Below, piece after piece: positions 27,080-35,171 of a stretch of 64,000 nt of DNA. Each line of letters opens with the position of its first letter. The first letter of the stretch is position 1. The DNA is taken from contig JAJDBX010000065.1 of NCBI GenBank assembly GCA_029261135.1, positions 22,725-86,724 of the forward strand, written 5' to 3'. The notes under the pieces were generated by a model. That model saw only the letters and a program-made list of their open reading frames with translations, had not been told where the DNA came from and ran no database searches. A program made the position numbers and the translations under genes. This DNA is from Nitrospirota bacterium (GTDB taxonomy: Bacteria > Nitrospirota > Nitrospiria > SBBL01 > JAADHI01).

Positions 27080-29179
27080 TTGTTTCGAGATTTGAAAGAC
27101 TTAGAGCATAAATTGGTGAAGCCCTCTTTTTTAGGACGCGATTTTTTAAGAAAAATCTATGCGAAGCTCCCCCGGCTCTTGCAGTTCATTTTCTGCTTTG
27201 TCAGTGGTCTCACCGTCGTATTTGTGTTGCTGCGGCTGGTGTTTTGGATGGCCTATGACGATGCCAATGCCCCGCTTTCACTCCCTGATTTAATGACTGC
27301 GATGTGGCTGGGTTTCCGTTTTGATCTGCGTATCGCCATTGCGACCATATTGCCGCTGTTTTTTTTAGGGTGGATCAAATGGCTGAGTCCCTTCCGCTCA
27401 AAGGTTTTTCAAGTGATTTGGCATGTCTATCTTACCCTTGTTTTTACGGCCACGGCCATGTTTTATATCGTCGATTTCGGCCATTACGCCTACCTGAATT
27501 CACGCCTGAACTTTACTGCAACACGATTTTTAGAGGATGCGGCGATTGCGGCCACGATGATCTGGCAAAGTTATCCGGTGTTGTGGATTTTAGCGGCCTA
27601 TCTTGCCTCTGTTGCCCTATTTCTCTGGGCGATCAACACACTCCATCACAGGCTTGCGAAACGTCGCCCGCATGCACTTAATAAATGGCAGGGGGGGGTG
27701 CTGGGCCTTGTATCCTTTTTCATCGTGGCCCTGGGAATTCACAGTAAACTTTCACAATACCCTTTGCGATGGTCGGAAGCGGCTTTCAGTCCGCATCCCT
27801 TTGCGGCGCAGTTGACCTATAATCCTGTGCACTATTTTTTTGATACCTGGAAAAATGGCCGAATCACCTTTGACCTGAATGCGACGCGAAAAAACTATGA
27901 AGTGATTGCCGATTTTCTGGGGGTAAAAGAGAAAGATGCCGTGTCACTCAACTATCAGCGTGATATTCCCGCATCCGCAGGCATCGGGGGGAAACCCAAC
28001 ATCGTCCTGATTTTGGTCGAATCCTATGCCTCTCATAAAACCTCTTTATCGGGCAACCCGCTTGACCCGACCCCCTTTACGAAAAAGGTCGCAGATCTAG
28101 GGTACTATTTTAAAAATTTCTACACCCCTTCAACGGGAACGGCCCGTTCTGTTTTTACCACGATGACCAGCATGCCGGATGTGGAGCTGCATGGCACATC
28201 CAGCCGGAACCCGCTGATTGTAGATCAGCACAGCATTATGAATCAGTTTGAAGGCTACGAGAAATATTATTTTATTGGCGGCTCTGCATCCTGGGGCAAT
28301 ATACGGGGCATTTTGACGAAAAATGTAGAGAACCTTCATTTGTATGAAGAAGCGCATTACAGCGCATCCCGCAATGATGTTTGGGGCATATCCGATATCG
28401 ACCTTTTTCGTGAAGCCCATGCGGTGCTGGAAAAAGAGAAAAAACCTTTTATTGCCATTATTCAAACATCGGGCAATCACCGGCCTTACACAATTCCAGA
28501 TAAAGTCTACGGATTTGAGTTGTCGCACCCGGGAGATGATCAGGCTTTACGTTATGGATTTCATCATGAAGAAGAATTTAACGCCTATCGCCTCATGGAT
28601 TACTCCATAGAACATTTTGCGGGTCTTGCAAAAGATGCAGGCTACGACCAGAATACGATCTTTGCCTTATGGGGCGATCACGGCATTGATGGTTTTGCGG
28701 GTGAGCATAGTAATAAAGGGGAGAGTTCATCCCATCTTGGGCTGGGCTCGCACCGTGTGCCCCTTGTGATCTGGTCTCCCGGTCTGATTAATTCACCCAA
28801 AGTTTTTGACACTGTGGTGTCGGAGGTAGATATCCTGCCCAGTTTTGCCAGTTTGATCGGGCAGTCGTATACGGCGACAACCATGGGGCGCGATATCTTT
28901 GATGACAGTTATGAGGGTAAGCGCTACGCATTTACGATGAATCATTCCAATCCGCCGCGGATTGGAATGATTGGAAAAGACTATTATTTCTACATGCTTT
29001 CAGATGGAACAAAGGCCGGTTTGTATGGTATTTATAGCGACCATCCGCTAGAAGATCTCAGTGCAGCGCATCCGGAATTGACCCAAGAATTAAAAACGCT
29101 GTCATTGGCATATTACAAAACGGTACAATACATGTTGCACCATAATAAACAAGGGCAGGTTAAACCCGGTACATCATAA
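27080..29179 (+). CDS. LtaS/MdoB-type sulfatase-fold phosphoglycerol/phosphoethanolamine transferase-like membrane enzyme
   Basis: The product is up to 699 aa. Five transmembrane helices occupy about residues 30-240, followed by a periplasmic alkaline-phosphatase-superfamily domain. Its hallmarks are the opening strand PNIVLILVESYASH, the nucleophile region PSTGTARSVFTTMTSMP with the conserved threonine, and the metal ligand motif FALWGDHGIDG. LtaS, MdoB and related enzymes move phosphoglycerol or phosphoethanolamine from lipids to glycans. In a diderm the acceptor would be a periplasmic glucan or lipopolysaccharide. No ATG lies at the 5' end, and the TTG at 27080 and the GTG at 27116 are both possible starts. 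The phosphatase-like gene follows after 25 bases, perhaps co-transcribed. Confidence 0.85.
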   Translation: MFRDLKDLEHKLVKPSFLGRDFLRKIYAKLPRLLQFIFCFVSGLTVVFVLLRLVFWMAYDDANAPLSLPDLMTAMWLGFRFDLRIAIATILPLFFLGWIKWLSPFRSKVFQVIWHVYLTLVFTATAMFYIVDFGHYAYLNSRLNFTATRFLEDAAIAATMIWQSYPVLWILAAYLASVALFLWAINTLHHRLAKRRPHALNKWQGGVLGLVSFFIVALGIHSKLSQYPLRWSEAAFSPHPFAAQLTYNPVHYFFDTWKNGRITFDLNATRKNYEVIADFLGVKEKDAVSLNYQRDIPASAGIGGKPNIVLILVESYASHKTSLSGNPLDPTPFTKKVADLGYYFKNFYTPSTGTARSVFTTMTSMPDVELHGTSSRNPLIVDQHSIMNQFEGYEKYYFIGGSASWGNIRGILTKNVENLHLYEEAHYSASRNDVWGISDIDLFREAHAVLEKEKKPFIAIIQTSGNHRPYTIPDKVYGFELSHPGDDQALRYGFHHEEEFNAYRLMDYSIEHFAGLAKDAGYDQNTIFALWGDHGIDGFAGEHSNKGESSSHLGLGSHRVPLVIWSPGLINSPKVFDTVVSEVDILPSFASLIGQSYTATTMGRDIFDDSYEGKRYAFTMNHSNPPRIGMIGKDYYFYMLSDGTKAGLYGIYSDHPLEDLSAAHPELTQELKTLSLAYYKTVQYMLHHNKQGQVKPGTS

Positions 29180-29204
29180 GGCTTTCCCTCCTCTTCGATA
29201 AAAA

Positions 29205-29852
29205 ATGAAAAAAATAAAAAAAGCAGCCAAAATATTTTTAATCTTCATTCTAGTCGCCGGCCTTCCCTATGTGTGGTGGGTTCATTTTAATTACCGTTTT
29301 GCTGCTGTTGTCGAAAACAAAGTCTATAAATCGGGCGCAATTCCGCCTGAAAAAATCGCCCGCTATATTAATAAACACAAGATAAAGACTGTGGTCGATT
29401 TAAGAGATCCCGGACGTCATGATGCCTTAAATCCTGGCAAACAAGCGGAGATCGATCAAGAACGTGAGGCGATCGAAAAGCTCCCGGGGGTCACACACAT
29501 CAATATCCCATCGGGGCAAGTCCCCACAAAAGAGACCTTGACGCGTTTTTTTGAAGTGATGGATGATCGCACAGTGTATCCGGTACTCATCCATTGTTAT
29601 CATGGCACGGGCAGGGCCATGATTTATGCTGCCCTTTATCGAATCGAATATGAAGGTTTTTCAAACGAGGATGCGAGAGCAAAGACGCGGGTTATTCTCT
29701 CCGGAAGCAGCTTCGATGAGGGAAGAGGCAAAGGCGATTTTTTAATCAACTACAAGCCAAGAAGTGACCACGAGAACAGCACCTTAAATCAGATAGATTC
29801 CAAAAATTCCCCAAATTTATTTCCTTTGAACGCGTTCGTCGTTCCGTCGTAA
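29205..29852 (+). CDS. Membrane-tethered tyrosine/dual-specificity phosphatase-like protein
   Basis: The 215-aa protein starts with a lysine-rich segment and one transmembrane helix (IFLIFILVAGLPYVWWV), followed by a DSP/PTP-fold domain. The fold shows the SGAIPPEKIARYINKHKI segment common to bacterial DSP-like proteins, KTVVDLRDPGRHD with the acid loop, and the P-loop HCYHGTGR (the C-x5-R signature of catalytic phosphatases). The domain should face the periplasm, unusual for protein phosphatases; related periplasmic enzymes act on lipid-linked phosphates. It follows the LtaS/MdoB-like gene, so a lipid or glycan phosphate is a plausible substrate. That is inference. Confidence 0.8.
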   Translation: MKKIKKAAKIFLIFILVAGLPYVWWVHFNYRFAAVVENKVYKSGAIPPEKIARYINKHKIKTVVDLRDPGRHDALNPGKQAEIDQEREAIEKLPGVTHINIPSGQVPTKETLTRFFEVMDDRTVYPVLIHCYHGTGRAMIYAALYRIEYEGFSNEDARAKTRVILSGSSFDEGRGKGDFLINYKPRSDHENSTLNQIDSKNSPNLFPLNAFVVPS

Positions 29853-30167
29853 AGACAAGCACTTGAGATTGGTTTAGCTCAAATCAAGTCAGTCCTCTCA
29901 GTCTGATTCTTTCCGCAAGCGGTCAAAATAAGGATGATATTGTAAATATCCACAAATTGCCGATGGAGCATAACTCACTTTTAAATTTCCGGTTTAGTCA
30001 TGTTCTGAAGATCAGTATATTCACATGAAAATTACGAAATATGATGACTATTAGACTTGACTATTTTCATTGGAACGCGTAAAACTTTCTTTCTCAATAC
30101 CCGATTAGTATCGGTATTGATCGTTGGTATCTTTTATTTATTTTCTATGTTTATGGTGTTTATCCTA
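29853..30167. other. Leader region upstream of the injection-system operon
   Basis: About 315 bases without a convincing gene. The stretch from 30057 is open in the frame of the cap gene and would encode a hydrophobic segment, but its only start is a TTG without a ribosome site that overlaps the -35 box described separately. No terminator with a good stem and T-tract was found behind the phosphatase gene. Confidence 0.45.
30057..30085 (+). promoter_or_regulatory. Candidate sigma70 promoter of the eCIS operon
   Basis: TTGACT (30057-30062), a 17-base spacer and TAAAAC (30080-30085) form a fair sigma70-type promoter just before the first injection-system gene. Transcription would begin near 30092, which fits a translation start at 30168 better than one at 30057. 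Confidence 0.5.
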
Positions 30168-30737
30168 ATGGTTGACCTTGTTGTAAACCAACTTGCATTT
30201 CAGCTGAACCAATTCTTAAAAAGCATTTTCGATTTAACGGAAGATATTGTTGTGGTCTCTAATATTTTGGAACAAGATGGAAATGTCTCACCGCAAGTGA
30301 ATAATAAACTGGTGCTTTTTGTGGTAAATATTGAAAAAGACACGGCCCCGGGTCGTATCTCCACACAAAGTGGTATGGGTGCTCATCGCGCCGTTGTGAG
30401 TGCTCAGCCGGTGTTTTTAAATTTATACTTGATGGTTGCTGGACATTTTAATAAATATTCGGAGGCCTTGAAATTCGTATCGAATACGATCAGTTTTTTT
30501 CAGAGACGCCCCGTTTTTGATCATCAAAATACACCCGAGTTGGACGAACGAATCGAGAAGTTGGTGCTGGATATAGAAAACCTAGATATAAAAGATTTAA
30601 GTACCCTTTGGGGAGTTTTAAGCGGTAAATACCTTCCATCTATTTTGTATAAGGTTAGGATGGTGGCTTTTGACGCTGGAGATGTTTTGGCTCGGGTGCC
30701 AACCTTGCGAGAACCGCAGACCTCTACGAATCAATAG
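30168..30737 (+). CDS. eCIS cap / sheath terminator protein (DUF4255, Pvc16 family)
   Basis: This is the first gene of the contractile injection system. Its 189 residues carry the DUF4255 pattern: a helical start (VVNQLAFQLNQFLKSIF), VVVSNILEQDG, LVLFVVNIEKD, then VFLNLYLMVAGHFNKYSEAL, FVSNTISFFQRRPVF, DERIEKLVLDIENL and LWGVLSGKYLPSILYKVRMV. Pvc16-type proteins sit on the distal end of the sheath-tube and stop polymerisation. The frame is open upstream to 30057 and would add a hydrophobic segment, but the family normally begins close to the methionine at 30168, so that start is preferred. The start has no strong ribosome site. Confidence 0.85.
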   Translation: MVDLVVNQLAFQLNQFLKSIFDLTEDIVVVSNILEQDGNVSPQVNNKLVLFVVNIEKDTAPGRISTQSGMGAHRAVVSAQPVFLNLYLMVAGHFNKYSEALKFVSNTISFFQRRPVFDHQNTPELDERIEKLVLDIENLDIKDLSTLWGVLSGKYLPSILYKVRMVAFDAGDVLARVPTLREPQTSTNQ

Positions 30738-30754
30738 TTGTTTGGAGTTTTTTT

Positions 30755-31600
30755 GTGGGATCTTATCTGCCCTTGTTTATGCTTTCGGTTGAGCATGAGT
30801 TTTTTCCTGGAGATGTCTGTTCGGCGCTCGACTTTGTTCCTACACCTCAATCTGAGGTGCTTCTCAAAAAAGCAAGCTTGTTGACAAGAAGTACTTCAAA
30901 TAGTGTCCACGTTTTTTACGATGCAGATCAAGCGGAATCCTTGGATCTTTACACTGGAAATCCAGAGGAACCCTTCGACCTTCAATACCGGGTCTTCTCG
31001 AAAGACCTATTTTTTAAAAATTACTCCGAAGCGGTTTCTTATAAAGAAAATGCCATTCTTTATTTTGACAGCGCGAATGCACAGCAGGATGAGGAGGGCT
31101 GTTACAGGCTGCATGCTGCAGATTCGGTCTCAGAATCGGATCTCTTACTGCTCGATTCGCCTTTGCTCAATGACATTCTCAGTAAAAAAGATCGACTGGT
31201 CTGTCCCTTATTTATTGTCAATATTGGTATCTCAAATAGTGGGGATCGTGCAAAAAAATATACCCTTAAGTTCAAGGCGCGGGAGACTATTTGGAAGTAT
31301 TATCTGTTGGGAAATATGGCAAGAAAAGATTCCTATATTACAGATCTCAGTAATAAAACAGAATTTGAATTTACGGGCTCGGAATCATTGCTTGATAAAA
31401 AAGTCGCTCTCACGTTTAGATCTAAAACCCCGATTCCATTACGGGAAAGGTTGGATTGCCGGTTTCAGTTAAAGGAAAAAGGGCCCGGGAATGGAAAGAT
31501 CCTGATCAAACGCTTGCCCGTTGCCGCTGCAACGCAGATCAGTAAAGAATCAATCAATGGAAAAGAATCTGTTATTTCGGAAATTTATGTCAACTGCTAA
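30755..31600 (+). CDS. Conserved eCIS-associated protein of unknown function
   Basis: The 281-aa product starts at a GTG seven bases after GGAG. I know no named domain for it, although proteins of this general type are often found between the cap and sheath genes of eCIS loci. It opens with YLPLFMLSVEHEFFPGDVCSALDFVPTP and is beta-rich throughout, ending in ISEIYVNC. There is no signal peptide or membrane helix. Its position and co-orientation suggest a structural or cap-adaptor part of the particle; this is inference from context. Confidence 0.6.
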   Translation: MGSYLPLFMLSVEHEFFPGDVCSALDFVPTPQSEVLLKKASLLTRSTSNSVHVFYDADQAESLDLYTGNPEEPFDLQYRVFSKDLFFKNYSEAVSYKENAILYFDSANAQQDEEGCYRLHAADSVSESDLLLLDSPLLNDILSKKDRLVCPLFIVNIGISNSGDRAKKYTLKFKARETIWKYYLLGNMARKDSYITDLSNKTEFEFTGSESLLDKKVALTFRSKTPIPLRERLDCRFQLKEKGPGNGKILIKRLPVAAATQISKESINGKESVISEIYVNC

Positions 31601-31621
31601 CCCAAAGGAGAGGATGAAGAC

Positions 31622-33181
31622 ATGGCAACTATGAAAACTCCAGGTGTTTATATCGTCGAAAAAAGCGCCTTCCCAAATTCTGTGGTCGAGGTGGCCACAG
31701 CCGTCCCGGCTTTTGTCGGTTATACCCAAAAGGCAGACAATAAAGGAAAAACCCTGTTGAACAAACCTTGGCGGATCACGTCAATGGCGGAATTTTACGA
31801 TTATTACGGGTATGGCCCCCAGTCCACTTTTAAGGTAGAGGAGATTGCAGCCGATGCATCACCCGATTTTGCTTTCGGCGGGACGGATTACGCCTTGACT
31901 CAAGATGCAGGGAAATATCTCCTTTTCTACAGCATGCAGCTTTTTTATCAGAATGGCGGCGGTCCTTGTTATATCGTCTCGGTCGGGAATTATGGAAATG
32001 AGGTTGAGCCGGACAAAATACAAAAAGGAATCAATTTATTGGTGAAAGAGCAGGAGCCGACGATGGTGGTTATGCCGGATGCCGTGCTTCTCAAACAGCC
32101 AGATTGTATCTCTGTGCAGCAAACCGCATTGGCCCATTGTGGTGGGAAAATGAGGAACCGTGTGGCGGTTCTTGATATTTGGGAAGGCTATAAAGACAGA
32201 CAGGATCCATCTGGGGACTGTGTCGAAGTATTTAGAGGCGCATTGGGGATTAATTATCTCGATTATGCTTCGGCCTATTATCCCTGGGTCAATACCACCA
32301 TTACCCAAGATAAAGATTTAAGCAGCGCGAACGTTTCTAATAAGGACGTGCTTATAAAGCTTTTGAGAACTGAACTCGGTATTCCGGAGACTGCACCGGC
32401 CCTTGAAGACAGCGATACGCCTGCAGATAAGTCGAAAAAGGCCAAAATTGCCCAACAGGTCGAAGCGGTTAATAATATCGTGAGCGATTGGGCTGGACTT
32501 GAACCGGAAGATATCGAATCCAACAAATTATTGTTGAATAAGTCTCTCATTGCATTGAGTCCGCTTTTTGGGAAAATTCTGGCGGAAATTAAGAGCAAGT
32601 TGAACCTGCTTCCACCGAGTGCGGCGATGGCCGGTATCTACACCATGGTCGATAATTCCAGGGGGGTGTGGAAAGCACCGGCCAATGTCAGCTTGGCTGC
32701 CGTGGTGTCGCCTGCCGTCAATATCACACATGACGAGCAGGAAGATTTGAATGTGACCACACAAGGAAAATCGATCAACGCCATCCGAACCTTCATTGGG
32801 GAGGGAACTTTGGTCTGGGGTGCGCGGACACTCGACGGCAACAGCCTCGATTGGCGATATGTGAATGTCCGCAGAACCATGATCATGTTAGAGGAATCGA
32901 TCAAACTCGCGAGCAAAGCCTATGTCTTCGAAAAAAACGATGCTGGTACTTGGACCACGATGAAAAGTATGATCCGGAACTTTTTGAACGGTATTTGGAA
33001 ACGTGGTGGTTTGGCAGGGGCAAGTCCTGATGATGCTTTTAGTGTGCATGTCGGTTTAGGGGAGACAATGACCCCTGAAGATATTTTGGAAGGGATATTG
33101 AGGATTACCGTACTGGTTGCGATTTCTCGGCCTGCTGAATTTATTGAGATCACCTTTCAGCAGCAGATGCAGAAGTCTTAG
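31622..33181 (+). CDS. Contractile sheath protein (Pvc2-4 / phage tail sheath family)
   Basis: The 519-aa protein starts at an ATG behind AAAGGAGAGG. The N-terminus TPGVYIVEKSAFPNSVVEVATAVPAFVGYT is the classic tail-sheath opening, and the C-terminal domain contains VWGARTLDG, WRYVNVRRTMIMLEESI and LVAISRPAEFIEITF, typical of sheath subunits whose terminal strands interlock neighbours. The sheath contracts to drive the inner tube through the target membrane. Only one sheath gene is present, whereas Photorhabdus PVC has three. An insert near residues 230-300 rich in Lys/Asp/Ala is probably the variable surface domain. Confidence 0.95.
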   Translation: MATMKTPGVYIVEKSAFPNSVVEVATAVPAFVGYTQKADNKGKTLLNKPWRITSMAEFYDYYGYGPQSTFKVEEIAADASPDFAFGGTDYALTQDAGKYLLFYSMQLFYQNGGGPCYIVSVGNYGNEVEPDKIQKGINLLVKEQEPTMVVMPDAVLLKQPDCISVQQTALAHCGGKMRNRVAVLDIWEGYKDRQDPSGDCVEVFRGALGINYLDYASAYYPWVNTTITQDKDLSSANVSNKDVLIKLLRTELGIPETAPALEDSDTPADKSKKAKIAQQVEAVNNIVSDWAGLEPEDIESNKLLLNKSLIALSPLFGKILAEIKSKLNLLPPSAAMAGIYTMVDNSRGVWKAPANVSLAAVVSPAVNITHDEQEDLNVTTQGKSINAIRTFIGEGTLVWGARTLDGNSLDWRYVNVRRTMIMLEESIKLASKAYVFEKNDAGTWTTMKSMIRNFLNGIWKRGGLAGASPDDAFSVHVGLGETMTPEDILEGILRITVLVAISRPAEFIEITFQQQMQKS

Positions 33182-33275
33182 GACGACAGGACAGTATCTA
33201 TTTTTTTGTAGGACAAAACGAATGGTGATTGTTCTGAGTTTTTAATAAAGAAAACTTACTGAATGGAGGTACATA

Positions 33276-33734
33276 ATGGCAGATGATGGATCCGCGCAAT
33301 CAACGACTGTCTGGCCCATGCCAAAATTTCATTTTCAGGTGAAATGGGATGCTGAGGTCATGTCGTTTCAAGAGGTGTCCGGCCTCGATGTTGAGGCCCA
33401 GCCGATTGAATACCGGCATGGGGATAGCCCCGAGTTCTCGACTATAAAAATGCCCGGCATTAAAAAGGTTGGGAACATCACAATGAAAAAAGGGATCTAC
33501 AAGTCTGATAATAAGTTCTGGGATTGGTTCAACCAGATCAAGATGAATACAATCAAACGCTTACCTGTCACGATCAGCTTACTGGATGAAGCAGGTGCCC
33601 CGACCATGGTTTGGACACTTGCGAATGCCTGGCCCTCAAAGATCACCGGCACTGATATGAAATCTGACGGCAACGAAGTGGCGATCGAATCGATTGAAAT
33701 TGTGCATGAAGGGCTTACCATCGCCAATGCCTGA
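33276..33734 (+). CDS. Inner tube protein 1 (phage tail tube / Pvc1-like)
   Basis: The 152-aa protein starts at an ATG after a GGAGGT sequence. It has the T4 gp19-like tail-tube family pattern: FHFQVKWDAEVMSFQEVSGLDVE, PGIKKVGNITMKKGIY, FWDWFNQIK and WTLANAWPSKITGTDMKSDGN, closing with a VAIESIEIVHEGL strand. It forms the hexameric rings of the inner tube whose lumen carries cargo. It is followed by a paralogous tube gene, as in other eCIS where the second forms the tube initiator. Confidence 0.93.
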   Translation: MADDGSAQSTTVWPMPKFHFQVKWDAEVMSFQEVSGLDVEAQPIEYRHGDSPEFSTIKMPGIKKVGNITMKKGIYKSDNKFWDWFNQIKMNTIKRLPVTISLLDEAGAPTMVWTLANAWPSKITGTDMKSDGNEVAIESIEIVHEGLTIANA

Positions 33735-33804
33735 TCGGTGGAAGAATGAACAGTCAAGGTTCCGAGATGTTCTCAGGACTTTATTAAAGTAAAAGGAGGC
33801 GAAG

Positions 33805-34278
33805 GTGAGTCTACTATCCTTATTGAAATCGGATGATTATCCCTTGCCGGCTTTTTACTTTAAGGTTGTTTTTTCTGCAACTTTGGGCATGTCGGATACC
33901 TCTTTTCAGGAAGTCACCGGAATCGATTCGGAAATAGAAACGGAGACCATTGTCGAAGGAGGCGAGAATCGCTATGTGCACAAATTACCCAAATCGGTCA
34001 AGCATAGCAATATGGTTCTCAAACGGGGGATCGCAAAAATGACATCGCCTCTTGTACTTTGGTGTCGCTCTGTCTTTGAGGCCGGTTTTATCGCACCGAT
34101 TGTCCCGATGCCGATTTCAGTCTTCTTGATGAATGAAAACAAGATCCCGGTCCGGGCATGGTCTTTTGCCAATGCCTATCCGGTGAAGTGGGAGGTGGAG
34201 CCTTTTCAATCCACCAAGAATGAAGTAGCGATTGAAAAAATTGAGCTCAGTTACAACTATTCCAATCGACTGATTTAA
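33805..34278 (+). CDS. Inner tube protein 2 / tube initiator (Pvc5-like)
   Basis: A GTG start is set by AAAGGAGG a few bases upstream. The 157 residues are paralogous to tube protein 1: FYFKVVFSATLGMSDTSFQEVTGIDSE, LPKSVKHSNMVLKRGIA, WSFANAYPVKWEVEPFQSTKNE and VAIEKIELSYNY. In other systems such a variant forms the ring joining the tube to the baseplate hub. It sits ahead of DUF5908 and the LysM hub, which suits the initiator role. Confidence 0.9.
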   Translation: MSLLSLLKSDDYPLPAFYFKVVFSATLGMSDTSFQEVTGIDSEIETETIVEGGENRYVHKLPKSVKHSNMVLKRGIAKMTSPLVLWCRSVFEAGFIAPIVPMPISVFLMNENKIPVRAWSFANAYPVKWEVEPFQSTKNEVAIEKIELSYNYSNRLI

Positions 34279-34283
34279 GAGCT

Positions 34284-34466
34284 ATGGCGATCGAAATCAA
34301 ACAGATGTTGATTAAATCCACTGTTCTTCGGGAGAGCGCTTCGGAGAATGGCTCTAATGACCTTGGCCGCCGTTTGGAACTGGATACTGAAACACTCAAG
34401 CAGGATATCCTTTCCGACTGTCGGATCTTGCTGACGCAGTTGCTCCGCGAGCAGAAAGAGAGATAG
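34284..34466 (+). CDS. Small DUF5908/Pvc6-like protein
   Basis: Sixty residues, starting MAIEIKQMLIKSTV and ending with a charged amphipathic helix (LLTQLLREQKER). It matches the short DUF5908 proteins found between tube and LysM hub genes in many eCIS. It lies six bases after the tube gene and its stop abuts the next start, so it is certainly co-translated. Its exact role is unknown. Confidence 0.75.
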   Translation: MAIEIKQMLIKSTVLRESASENGSNDLGRRLELDTETLKQDILSDCRILLTQLLREQKER

Positions 34467-35168
34467 ATGGCGGGTTTCAGTACCGGACTTAAAAAGAAGA
34501 TGAGCATCGCGCCCTGTACGATGGATTCGTCGGGAAATATCAGTCTTGATGCCTCAAAAGACAAGTTCGAGGTCATGCTGAATCCTTCAGCCTATTCGCA
34601 TGGGCTGTCCATTAATTATAACAAGAAAAAAACCTTAGGACAGGCGGGGAGCGAATCGAAGTTTAGTGCGGTCGAACCCGAGAAGGTGAGCTTCGATTTG
34701 GTGATTGACGGGACGGGTATCGTCAATCTTCCCATTCCAGGGATTGGTTCGCCCGATGTCAAAACCCAGGTTCAGCAGCTTCAAGAGATTGTCTATACCT
34801 ATGACGGTTCAAAACATGAACCGAATCATGTCCGCTTGCTTTGGGGCAGCCTGATCTTTTTTGGTCGTATGGATTCCATGTCGCTTGATTACACCTTGTT
34901 TAAACCCAGCGGCGAACCTTTAAGAGCAAAGGTCAAACTTTCTTTTGTTGGCGCGATGAGCAAAGAGGAAGAGTCGCTCAAAGCAAACCGTTCTTCTCCT
35001 GATTTGACCCATGTGGTTCAGGTCAAGGCCGGTGATACCCTGCCGCTGCTCTGTTATCGTATCTATAAAAATAGCGCCTACTACCTTGATATTGCAAGAG
35101 TCAATCATCTCGTGAACTTTCGCAATCTCACCCCTGGCGCGAAACTCCACTTTCCTCCCCTGAGGTAA
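34467..35168 (+). CDS. Baseplate hub protein with C-terminal LysM domain (Pvc7-like)
   Basis: The 233-aa protein has an N-terminal hub domain (DKFEVMLNPSAYSHGLSINY ... VSFDLVIDGTGIV), the region HVRLLWGSLIFFGRMDSMSLDYTLF, and a C-terminal LysM-like fold (VKAGDTLPLLCYRIYKNS ... DIARVNHLVNFRNLTPG). Pvc7/Afp7-type proteins stack between tube initiator and VgrG-like spike, and the LysM part resembles gp53 of T4. Its start directly follows the DUF5908 stop and the spike gene follows after three bases. Confidence 0.92.
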   Translation: MAGFSTGLKKKMSIAPCTMDSSGNISLDASKDKFEVMLNPSAYSHGLSINYNKKKTLGQAGSESKFSAVEPEKVSFDLVIDGTGIVNLPIPGIGSPDVKTQVQQLQEIVYTYDGSKHEPNHVRLLWGSLIFFGRMDSMSLDYTLFKPSGEPLRAKVKLSFVGAMSKEEESLKANRSSPDLTHVVQVKAGDTLPLLCYRIYKNSAYYLDIARVNHLVNFRNLTPGAKLHFPPLR

Positions 35169-35171
35169 ATT

